From the NCBI GenBank assembly GCA_964575715.1, contig CAZNSG010000056.1, forward strand, positions 1-22,286: a DNA stretch of 22,286 nucleotides, read 5' to 3'. The notes beneath the pieces are model-generated. The model was not told the DNA's origin, searched no databases, and saw only the letters and a program-made list of their open reading frames with translations. This document shows positions 14,026 to 20,494 of the stretch, in pieces (positions within the stretch are counted from its first letter, which is position 1; every line of letters begins with the position of its first letter). The translations under genes and the position numbers were made by a program. The DNA is from PNAI01 sp964575715 (GTDB lineage Bacteria; Pseudomonadota; Alphaproteobacteria; Rhizobiales; Xanthobacteraceae).

Positions 14026-15417
14026 TTAAAGTGCCGGCTTTGGCGCGCCGACGGCGCCCGCCTTTTCAAGTGCGTGTGCGATCCGCAGCGCGACATCCTC
14101 GCGCCACGGCGCGGCAATGATCTGCACGCCGATCGGTAGCGGAGTGAGCGGCACCGGCACCGCCACCACCGGCAGTCCGACAAACGAAATCGGCTGCGTG
14201 TAAATTCCGAGATTCGGCCGCAGCGGCATTTCAACTCCGTCAAGCGTGAATGTCTGCTGTCCAAGGACCGGCGCGGTGCAGGGCGTCGCGGGCGCCAGGA
14301 TGGCATCGACCGTGTCGAACAATTCAAGCACTCGCGCGCGATACCAGCGGCGGAATTTCTGCGCCTGGACCAAGAGCGCGGCCGGCACCAGCGCGCCGGC
14401 AATCAAGCGGTCGCGCACCGCCGGATCGAAATCTCTCGCCCGTGAACGCAGGCGATCGAGGTGCAGCGCCGCGCCTTCAGTTGCGGTTATCACATAGGCC
14501 GCCGAGCGCGCCCGCTCGGCTTGTGGAATTTCGATCTCGCGCCGCACGTTGAGCGCCTTAGCGACCCGCTCGACCGCCGCCCGCGCCTCGGCAAACGCTC
14601 CTTTGCGGAAATATCCACCGGCCACCGCAATGCGCAGCCCGGCCGTCCCGCGATCGAGCAACGGCATCACCGGCTCCGCCGGCCGTTTCACACATACGGG
14701 ATCGTCGGCATCGTGTCCCGCCATGGCATCGTAGGCGAGCGCAAGATCGCGCGCCGAGCGCGCGAGCGGTCCGACATGATCGAGGCTCGCGACAAACGGA
14801 AACGTGCGCGCGCGCGAGAGCCGTCCATAGGTGGGCTTGAGCCCGAAAATTCCGCAAAACGATGCCGGCACGCGGATCGAGCCGTTGGTATCCGAGCCGA
14901 GCGCGAGCGGCACCAGCCCGCCCGCCACCGCGCCGCCCGATCCGCCCGAGGAGCCGCCAGTCATGCGGCTCAAATCGTGCGGATTGCGCGACGGCCCGTC
15001 GTGAATGTTCTCGCCGGTAAAGTCATAGGCGTATTCGCCCATGTTGAGCGCGCCGACTAGCACTGCGCCTGCGGCCTCCAGGCGCTCGATGGCGGTTGCG
15101 TCGCGCGCGGCCGGTTTGCGACCGCGGTTGATCTTGGAGCCCGCCAGCGTCGGCAGGCCGGACACATCGAACAAATTCTTGACCGCGAACGGCACGCCGG
15201 CGAGCGGCCCGAGCGGCCGGCCTTCGCTGCGTGCCCGATCGATCGCGCGGGCGCGCTTGCGGGCGCGCTCGGCCACAACCGTCGTAAAGCAATTGAGCGA
15301 ACCGTTGTGCGACTCGATGCGCGCAAGCACCGCCTCCATGATCGCCAGCGCGCTCTGCCCGGCGGCGACTGCGCTCGCGATCTCGGAAACCGAGGACCAC
15401 GCGCCGACCGCGCTCAT
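14026..15417 (-). CDS. atzE: AtzE-family amidase (1-carboxybiuret hydrolase type; HpxY)
   Basis: 463 residues, amidase-signature family, the usual AtzE length. The Ser-cisSer-Lys triad is intact: Lys80 (PFAVKNLFD), Ser156 (MTGGSSGGSGG) and Ser180 (DTNGSIRVPAS). AtzE of Pseudomonas ADP deaminates 1-carboxybiuret, formed when AtzD opens cyanuric acid, and works as a complex with AtzG modelled on GatA-GatC. The Klebsiella homologue HpxY is tied to oxalurate. The start ATG overlaps the atzG stop as ATGA, as expected for subunits made together. The substrate in this organism is inferred, since no AtzD is in view. Confidence 0.9.
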   Translation of the reverse strand: MSAVGAWSSVSEIASAVAAGQSALAIMEAVLARIESHNGSLNCFTTVVAERARKRARAIDRARSEGRPLGPLAGVPFAVKNLFDVSGLPTLAGSKINRGRKPAARDATAIERLEAAGAVLVGALNMGEYAYDFTGENIHDGPSRNPHDLSRMTGGSSGGSGGAVAGGLVPLALGSDTNGSIRVPASFCGIFGLKPTYGRLSRARTFPFVASLDHVGPLARSARDLALAYDAMAGHDADDPVCVKRPAEPVMPLLDRGTAGLRIAVAGGYFRKGAFAEARAAVERVAKALNVRREIEIPQAERARSAAYVITATEGAALHLDRLRSRARDFDPAVRDRLIAGALVPAALLVQAQKFRRWYRARVLELFDTVDAILAPATPCTAPVLGQQTFTLDGVEMPLRPNLGIYTQPISFVGLPVVAVPVPLTPLPIGVQIIAAPWREDVALRIAHALEKAGAVGAPKPAL

Positions 15418-15677
15418 GGCTCGAACACCGGCGCGGGCTCGGCGTCATCCGGCAACGCAAAAGCCATGACCAATGCGCCATGGTGATGCGTGACCTGTAG
15501 ATTGGCGCGGATCGCCGGCCGCCATGCCTTGTCGATCTTGAGTGCCAGCGATCGCGCGGCTGCGTCGATGACGGCATCGAGCGGATCGGGTTTTTTCGCT
15601 GTACGGCGTATCCTGCTCGCGCTCCGTTTACGGGAGAGCGATGGGGACGACGCTCGCTTGCTGGACTTGCGCGTCAT
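15414..15677 (-). CDS. atzG: AtzG / HpxX small subunit (DUF4089, GatC-like)
   Basis: 87 residues from ATG 15677, chosen because it overlaps the upstream ATPase stop as ATGA (the frame is open to 15710). The core, residues about 30-87, is typical: PDPLDAVIDAAARSLALKID, WRPAIRANLQVTHHHGALVM and the closing LPDDAEPAPVFEP. AtzG has no catalytic residues; it stabilises AtzE. Oddly, about 28 residues rich in Arg, Lys and Ser (RKSSKRASSPSLSRKRSASR) precede the core, whereas AtzG of Pseudomonas ADP is only about 70 residues long. The extension may be a disordered tail. Confidence 0.85.
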   Translation of the reverse strand: MTRKSSKRASSPSLSRKRSASRIRRTAKKPDPLDAVIDAAARSLALKIDKAWRPAIRANLQVTHHHGALVMAFALPDDAEPAPVFEP

Positions 15678-16696
15678 GACGGATTTTCCTTCTCGCCGGC
15701 GAAATGACACGCCACATCTTGGTTACCCAACCGGCGCAACGCCGGCATCGCCGATTTGCACAGCTCGACGCCGCGCGGGCAGCGTCCATAGAACCGGCAG
15801 ACATTCGGGTCCGGATCGATCGGACTCATCGGCTCGCCGGGCAGCCGCAGGTGGTCCGCAAACTTGCTATCCAAGCTTGGGACTGCATCTACCAATGCGC
15901 GCGTGTAGGGATGCAGCGGATGATCGAACACTTCGCGCGCCGGCCCCGCCTCGACAATCTTGCCCAGATACATGACCAGCACGCGGTCGCACAGCAGCCG
16001 CACCACGCTCAAATCATGCGAGACGAACAGATAGCTGATGCCGAGTTCTTCTTTCAGCCGCTGCAGCAGTTGCAGGATCACAACCTGCACCGAGACATCG
16101 AGCGCGGCGGTCGGCTCGTCGAGCACCAGAAGGTCGGGCTCGACTGCGACCGCGCGCGCGATCCCGACCCGGGCGCGCTGGCCGCCGGAAAGCTGATGCG
16201 GAAACCGGCCGAGAAATTCGAGCGGCAACCCGCATTGCTGCGCCGCCTGTTCGACCTTGGACTTGAGCGCCGCACCTTTAAGTTTTTTCAGGCGTCGCAG
16301 CGGGTCGGCGATGGCGTCGAAGACGGTAAAGCGCGGATTGATGCTCTCGCCCGCGTCCTGGAATACCATCTGGATGGCCGCACGGGCGGAATCTCTGGCA
16401 AAGCGCCGGCTGGGCAGCAGCGACAGTTCGCGTCTGCCGAGCTTGATGCTGCCTTCGCTCGGATCGATCAGCCGCGTGATCACACGCACTAGCGTCGACT
16501 TGCCGCATCCCGATTCGCCGACCAGCCCGACGGTCTCGCCCCTGCCGATCACGAAGCTCACATTGTCCACCGCGTGCACCATCGGCAGACGCTCCGGCCC
16601 GCCCCGCAACCGCCGGCGCAGGCGTCCGATTGGGCCCGCCACGCGGCCGACCGGAAAACGCTTCGAGAGTTCGGCGACGTCGAGCAGCACGTTCAT
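15674..16696 (-). CDS. Peptide/nickel-type ABC transporter ATPase (DppF/OppF)
   Basis: 340 residues; the second of two cytoplasmic ATPases of the importer. Walker A GESGCGKST at 60-68, Q-loop Gln113, signature LSGGQ at 169-173, Walker B LLVLDE at 189-194 and H-loop His227. After the ABC domain comes the oligopeptide-transporter C-terminal region with CRFYGRCPRG and VACHF cysteines, typical of this subfamily. I place the start at ATG 16696 with AGAGG about nine bases upstream. The frame stays open for 84 more codons through palindromic block C1, so automatic start calls may be too long. Its TGA overlaps atzG's ATG, tying transport directly to the amidase genes. Confidence 0.9.
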   Translation of the reverse strand: MNVLLDVAELSKRFPVGRVAGPIGRLRRRLRGGPERLPMVHAVDNVSFVIGRGETVGLVGESGCGKSTLVRVITRLIDPSEGSIKLGRRELSLLPSRRFARDSARAAIQMVFQDAGESINPRFTVFDAIADPLRRLKKLKGAALKSKVEQAAQQCGLPLEFLGRFPHQLSGGQRARVGIARAVAVEPDLLVLDEPTAALDVSVQVVILQLLQRLKEELGISYLFVSHDLSVVRLLCDRVLVMYLGKIVEAGPAREVFDHPLHPYTRALVDAVPSLDSKFADHLRLPGEPMSPIDPDPNVCRFYGRCPRGVELCKSAMPALRRLGNQDVACHFAGEKENPS

Positions 16697-16710
16697 CGCA
16701 GACGCCTCTG

Positions 16711-16881
16711 ATACCTCCCCCTGAAAGGGGGAGGTATAGGCGGCCTTTGGCCGCCGTTCTTGACGTCGAGAACGCCGATGCGAAGCATCGGCTTTGGAGC
16801 GTAGCTCGCCGGGTGGGGGTCGAATTCTGCGCCTGCAAGTGACCTCCACCCCAACCCTCCCCCTTGCAGGGGGAGGGAGTC
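16711..16881. repeat. Family C palindrome block, copy C1
   Basis: Fills the gap between the two ATPase genes. Hairpins: TACCTCCCCCT-GAA-AGGGGGAGGTA (16712-16736), GGCGGCC-TTT-GGCCGCC (16739-16755), GCCGATGC-GAA-GCATCGGC (16774-16792), and CCTCCCCCT-TGC-AGGGGGAGG ending near 16880. Such CTCCCCC intergenic palindromes are frequent in this bacterial group. Across C1 the minus strand has no stop codon in the downstream ATPase frame. Confidence 0.8.
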
Positions 16882-16907
16882 GTTCCGTAGCTCCTTGTTG
16901 ATTTTCT

Positions 16908-17879
16908 TCATCGCAGCGGATTCCAGCAGGCAACCCTATGCTCGGCATTGGTGGGCGAGCGCGGCAAGGCGCGGTCGCAATCGGCGATCTTGCGCGGGCA
17001 GCGCTCGGAATATCGGCAATGCGGCAAATCCGTGCGCCGCAAATCGGGCAGCGAGCCAGGGATCGATGCGAGCTCGCTCAAATCCGCCGCGCGGTCCGGC
17101 GTCGCCGCGATCAGCTCCGCGGTGTAGGGATGACGCGGGCGTGCGAACAGCTCGCGGGTCGCGGCGCACTCGATCACGTGGCCGGCATGCATCACGGCAA
17201 TGCGGCCCGCACGCTGCGCCGCGAGCGCGAGATCATGGGTGATGAAGATCGTCGCCATGCCGGACTCGGAGGCGAGATCGGAAATCAGATCCATGATCAC
17301 GGCCTGGGTGGTGACATCGAGCCCGGTGGTCGGCTCGTCCGCGATCAGCAGCGCCGGTTTGGCTGCAAGCGCGATTGCAATCATCACGCGCTGGCACATG
17401 CCGCCGGACATTTCGAACGGAAACGCCTTGGCGCGGCGGGCGGGATCGGGAATGCCGACCGTGCGCAGGAGTTCGATGGCCCGCTCCGGCGCTTCCCCGC
17501 GCGGCACGTTGCCATGGCGAATGAGCACATCGGCGATCTGGCGGCCGACCGGACGGATCGGGTTGAGTGCGGCGCGCGGATTTTGGAAGATCATCGCGAT
17601 TTCCCGCCCGCGCACATCGGCCAATTCGGACGCACTTGCGCGCAAGAGGTCAAGTCCGCCGAGTCTGGCTTCACCCGCGGTGACCAGCCCCGCCGGATCG
17701 AGAATGCCCATCACCGCATAGGCGGTGACCGACTTGCCCGAGCCCGACTCGCCCACGATCGCCAAGGTCTCGCCTTTGGCCACCGCGAAACTCACGCCGT
17801 CCAGCGCCTTGACCACGCCCGAACGCGTGCGGAATTCGACCGAGAGATTTTCCACCGTCAGCGCCGGCGCAGCGGTCAT
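16908..17879 (-). CDS. Peptide/nickel-type ABC transporter ATPase (DppD/OppD)
   Basis: 323 residues from ATG 17879 (GGAG nine bases upstream; a GTG at 17894 is the alternative). Walker A GESGSGKS at 43-50, Q-loop Gln99, Walker B LLIADEPTTGLD with Asp181-Glu182, and H-loop His215. The signature reads MSGGM (157-161), followed by CQRV, rather than LSGGQ; SGGM is the usual form in DppD/OppD. A C-terminal CRYSERCPRK with DCDRALP and VACW follows, as in oligopeptide transporter ATPases. It pairs with the ATPase at 15674. Confidence 0.9.
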   Translation of the reverse strand: MTAAPALTVENLSVEFRTRSGVVKALDGVSFAVAKGETLAIVGESGSGKSVTAYAVMGILDPAGLVTAGEARLGGLDLLRASASELADVRGREIAMIFQNPRAALNPIRPVGRQIADVLIRHGNVPRGEAPERAIELLRTVGIPDPARRAKAFPFEMSGGMCQRVMIAIALAAKPALLIADEPTTGLDVTTQAVIMDLISDLASESGMATIFITHDLALAAQRAGRIAVMHAGHVIECAATRELFARPRHPYTAELIAATPDRAADLSELASIPGSLPDLRRTDLPHCRYSERCPRKIADCDRALPRSPTNAEHRVACWNPLR

Positions 17880-17929
17880 GGCGCCAAGCTCCACGCACGA
17901 TCGACGTCAATCTTCCGCTCGTCCCCGCG

Positions 17930-17961
17930 CATAGCCCGTCGAAGACGGGCGTGAACGCCCT
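17930..17961. repeat. Family A palindrome, short copy A3
   Basis: 32 bp identical to the heart of A1 and A2: CATAGCCCGTCGAAGACGGG and onward to CGTGAACGCCCT. The two hairpins GCCCGTC-GAA-GACGGGC (17934-17950) and GGGC-GTGAAC-GCCC (17947-17960) share GGGC and cannot form together. It lies in the gap between the second permease gene and the first ATPase gene. Confidence 0.8.
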
Positions 17962-18013
17962 TACGTCGGGGACCTAGGGCCACACGAGGCAGAGTCTGAT
18001 CACGTAGCTCTGG

Positions 18014-18033
18014 ATTCCCGCTTGCGCGGGAAT
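18014..18033. repeat. Short hairpin ATTCCCGC-TTGC-GCGGGAAT
   Basis: An 8-bp perfect stem with a four-base loop, 25 bp past the stop of the second permease gene on the minus strand. It belongs to a TTCCCGC...GCGGGAA hairpin type common between genes in this group. Confidence 0.65.
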
Positions 18034-18057
18034 GAGTGGGAAACGAGATCGCTGCCG

Positions 18058-18912
18058 TCATGTGCGCCTCCGCGGATCGACGATGTCGCGCAAGCCATCG
18101 CCGAGCAGATTGAAACAGAACACCGCGAGCATCAGGGCAGCGCCTGGAAACAATGCGATCCACCATTCGCCGGAAATGATGAATGTCGCGCCCTCGGCCA
18201 CCATGATCCCCCATTCGGCGGTCGGCGCCCGCACACCGAGACCGATGAACGACAGGCCGGCCGCGTTGAGAATGGCATATCCCATGGTGAGCGACATCTG
18301 CACCACCAGGATCGGGAACACGTTCGGCAGCACCTGCATCCACAGGATGCGCAATTCGCTGTTGCCAGACAATCGCGCCGCTTCGACGAAGCCGGCCTCG
18401 CGCCGCACATTGGCCTCGGCGCGCGCGACGCGCGCATAGAGCGGAAAGTTCACGATCGCGGTGGCGAGGATGATGTTCTGCACCGTGTTGCCGAGCGCCG
18501 CGACGATGCCCATGGCAAGCACGAACAGCGGAAAAGCCATGATGGTGTCGGCGGCGCGGCCGACGATGCGGTCGGTCCAGCCGCCGAAAAAGCCGGCGGC
18601 AACGCCGGCAAGCCCGCCCATCAGGAACACCAGCGCGACTGACGCGATCGCGATGAAAAAATCCAGCCGCGTCGCCACGATGACCCGGCTGAACACGTCG
18701 CGGCCGAGCTGGTCGGTGCCGAACCAATGCGCCGCCGAGGGCGGTTGCAATGCGGCCACCGTGTCGCTCGCCAGCGGATCGTACGGGACCACGTAGGGCC
18801 CAAACGCGGCGGCGAGTACAATCAACACGAATAGTGCGAAGGCCAGACCCGTGACCGGGTTCTCGCCGATTACATAGCGCGCATGCCGGGCGGTGGCGGC
18901 GAGCGCGCTCAT
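18058..18912 (-). CDS. ABC transporter permease (DppC/OppC type)
   Basis: 284 residues, inner membrane. The N-terminal helix (about 22-42, GLAFALFVLIVLAAAFGPYV) and the subfamily signature HWFGTDQLGRDVFSRVIVAT at 62-81 mark DppC. The binding-protein-dependent transport domain follows with five more helices. The EAA loop that contacts the ATPase is at about 177-200 (EAARLSGNSELRILWMQVLP). ATG 18912 is preceded by AAGGG. The gaps on both sides hold palindromic repeats. Confidence 0.9.
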   Translation of the reverse strand: MSALAATARHARYVIGENPVTGLAFALFVLIVLAAAFGPYVVPYDPLASDTVAALQPPSAAHWFGTDQLGRDVFSRVIVATRLDFFIAIASVALVFLMGGLAGVAAGFFGGWTDRIVGRAADTIMAFPLFVLAMGIVAALGNTVQNIILATAIVNFPLYARVARAEANVRREAGFVEAARLSGNSELRILWMQVLPNVFPILVVQMSLTMGYAILNAAGLSFIGLGVRAPTAEWGIMVAEGATFIISGEWWIALFPGAALMLAVFCFNLLGDGLRDIVDPRRRT

Positions 18913-18930
18913 GCGTCTGCACCCTTTTCT

Positions 18931-19143
18931 TCACCTCCCCCCTTGCGGGGGAGGTCGGCGGCCAAAGGCCGCCGGGTGGGGGGTACTTGAGATGTTGCAT
19001 GTTGCATCGAAGAATACCCGCCTTCCCAACCCTCCCCCGTCGCCGCGCCGCCGAGCGAGGCGAGGGTCCGGCGCGGCAAATTTTTCAAGTGTTCGCGCTG
19101 GCCGCTCGCCTTACGGGCTCGCCAGCGCGAACTGGGGGAGGGA
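18931..19143. repeat. Family C palindrome block, copy C2, with inserted hairpins
   Basis: Begins CACCTCCCCCC-TTG-CGGGGGAGGT, then GGCGGCC-AAA-GGCCGCC, as in C1. The final CCTCCCC...GGGGAGG stem is split by extra hairpins: GCCGCGCCG/CGGCGCGGC (19042-19077) and GTTCGCGCTGGC/GCCAGCGCGAAC (19091-19132, 12 bp perfect). It fills the gap between the two permease genes. Confidence 0.75.
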
Positions 19144-19168
19144 GCGCGCTTGCATATGCCGATCGACT

Positions 19169-20182
19169 TCATGCTTCGAGCCTCATGCGCGGATCGATCA
19201 GCCCGTAGAGAATATCGATTAGGAGATTGAGCGTGACATACATGACCGCCATCGTCAGCACGAAGCCCTGCACCGGCGCGAAATCGGACGCAATCAGCGC
19301 TTCCACCGCGAACGAGCCGATGCCGGGCCAGGCGAACACCTTTTCCACCAGCACATTGGCGCCGAGCAGGAAAGAAAACACCATGCCGAGCGTGGTGACG
19401 ACCGGCAGCATGGCGTTCCGAAACGCATAGGTGACGACCACCGTGAAAGACGACAGCCCGCTCGCGCGCGCGGTGCGCACAAAATCCGAAGACAGCACGG
19501 CGAGCATGGAGGCGCGCGTCATGCGCGCGATCGGCGCAAGCGAGAAGATTCCGAGCGTGAGTGCCGGCAGGATCAGTTGCTTGAGGCTGGCGAAGAACAG
19601 CCCGCCATCGCCGGCGATCAGGCTGTCGATCAGGTAGAATCCGGTCACATGGCGTGGCGGGCTGAAGAAGATATCGAGCCGTCCGAGCGGCGGCGGCGCC
19701 CAGCCCAGCAGGTAATAGAAGACATAGAGCAGGATCAGGCCGGTGAAGAACACCGGTAATGAAACTCCGGCGGTCGTCAGCACCCGGCAGGCGTGATCGA
19801 CCAGCGATCCCGGCCGCGTCGCCGCCAAAATTCCCAGCGGCACCGCGATCGACATCGAAACCAAGAGCCCCAGCAGCGTGAGCTCCGCCGAGGCCGGAAG
19901 CCGGGTCCTGATCTCTTTTGCCACCGGCTGGCCGGTGGTGAGCGAATTGCCGAGATCGCCGCGAGCGAGATCGCCCACATAGCGCGCGAACTGCACGAGC
20001 AGCGGCTTATCGAGGCCGAGCGTCACCCGGATCTGTTCGATCGCCTCCTTGGTCGCTGCCGGTCCGGCGAAATAGGCCGCCGGATCGCCGGGCAAGGCCC
20101 GCGTCAGCAGGAAGGTAACGATCACCACCCCGACCAGGCTCGGCACGGCGACCAGCAGGCGCTTGAGCACCAAGTTTCCCAT
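19169..20182 (-). CDS. ABC transporter permease (DppB/OppB type)
   Basis: 337 residues, inner membrane, the family's usual size. It opens MGNLVLKRLLVAVPSLVGVV with the first helix at about 9-29, followed by the ALPGDPAAYFAG motif and the periplasmic DKPLLVQFARYVGDLARGDL region common to DppB. Five further helices follow. The EAA loop lies at about 234-262 (DFVRTARASGLSSFTVVVTY), and the closing NLLIDILYGLIDPRMR is typical. I start it at ATG 20182; the frame is open to 20359 only because it reads into element B2. It forms the channel with the permease at 18058. Confidence 0.9.
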   Translation of the reverse strand: MGNLVLKRLLVAVPSLVGVVIVTFLLTRALPGDPAAYFAGPAATKEAIEQIRVTLGLDKPLLVQFARYVGDLARGDLGNSLTTGQPVAKEIRTRLPASAELTLLGLLVSMSIAVPLGILAATRPGSLVDHACRVLTTAGVSLPVFFTGLILLYVFYYLLGWAPPPLGRLDIFFSPPRHVTGFYLIDSLIAGDGGLFFASLKQLILPALTLGIFSLAPIARMTRASMLAVLSSDFVRTARASGLSSFTVVVTYAFRNAMLPVVTTLGMVFSFLLGANVLVEKVFAWPGIGSFAVEALIASDFAPVQGFVLTMAVMYVTLNLLIDILYGLIDPRMRLEA

Positions 20183-20208
20183 GACCCCACACAATACCCG
20201 GCGCGAAT

Positions 20209-20492
20209 TAGTATTAGCGGCAGCAGTCACTGGCTCATCGCCGTCACCCTGAGGTGCGAGCCGCAAAGCGGCGAGCCACCGCAAGTCGGCCTTGGCCGAC
20301 TTGCGCATTGTAATTCCGATCTCGGGTAAACCCGAGATCGGTGGGCGACGGCATCGCAAGTCGAGTTTACCCGACTTACGCTCTTAATATGCCGATCTTG
20401 GGTAAACCCAAGATCGGTGGCCGTTCATCCTTCGAGGGCCGCTACGCGGCCACCTCAGGATGACGGGTTAAGCTTTGCCGCCGTTGGTATTA
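20209..20492 (-). mobile_element. Palindrome-array element B2, inverted copy of B1
   Basis: 284 bp, opposite orientation to B1. The right end GCCGTTGGTATTA matches B1's TAATACCAACGGC; the left end TAGTATTAGC is a degenerate partner at the same 48-bp distance from the inner arm. GTCACCCTGAGGTG (20243) pairs with CACCTCAGGATGAC (20451). Hairpins lie at 20260-20272, 20280-20305, 20316-20341, 20355-20380 (one arm decayed), 20392-20417 and 20437-20451. It occupies the gap between the binding-protein gene and the first permease gene. Confidence 0.7.
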
Positions 20493-20494
20493 GC

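Noticed and set aside
17876..19000. 374-residue minus-strand frame in another phase over the second permease gene
   Set aside because: Arg/His-rich shadow of the permease; the 18058-18912 frame has the true DppC motifs.
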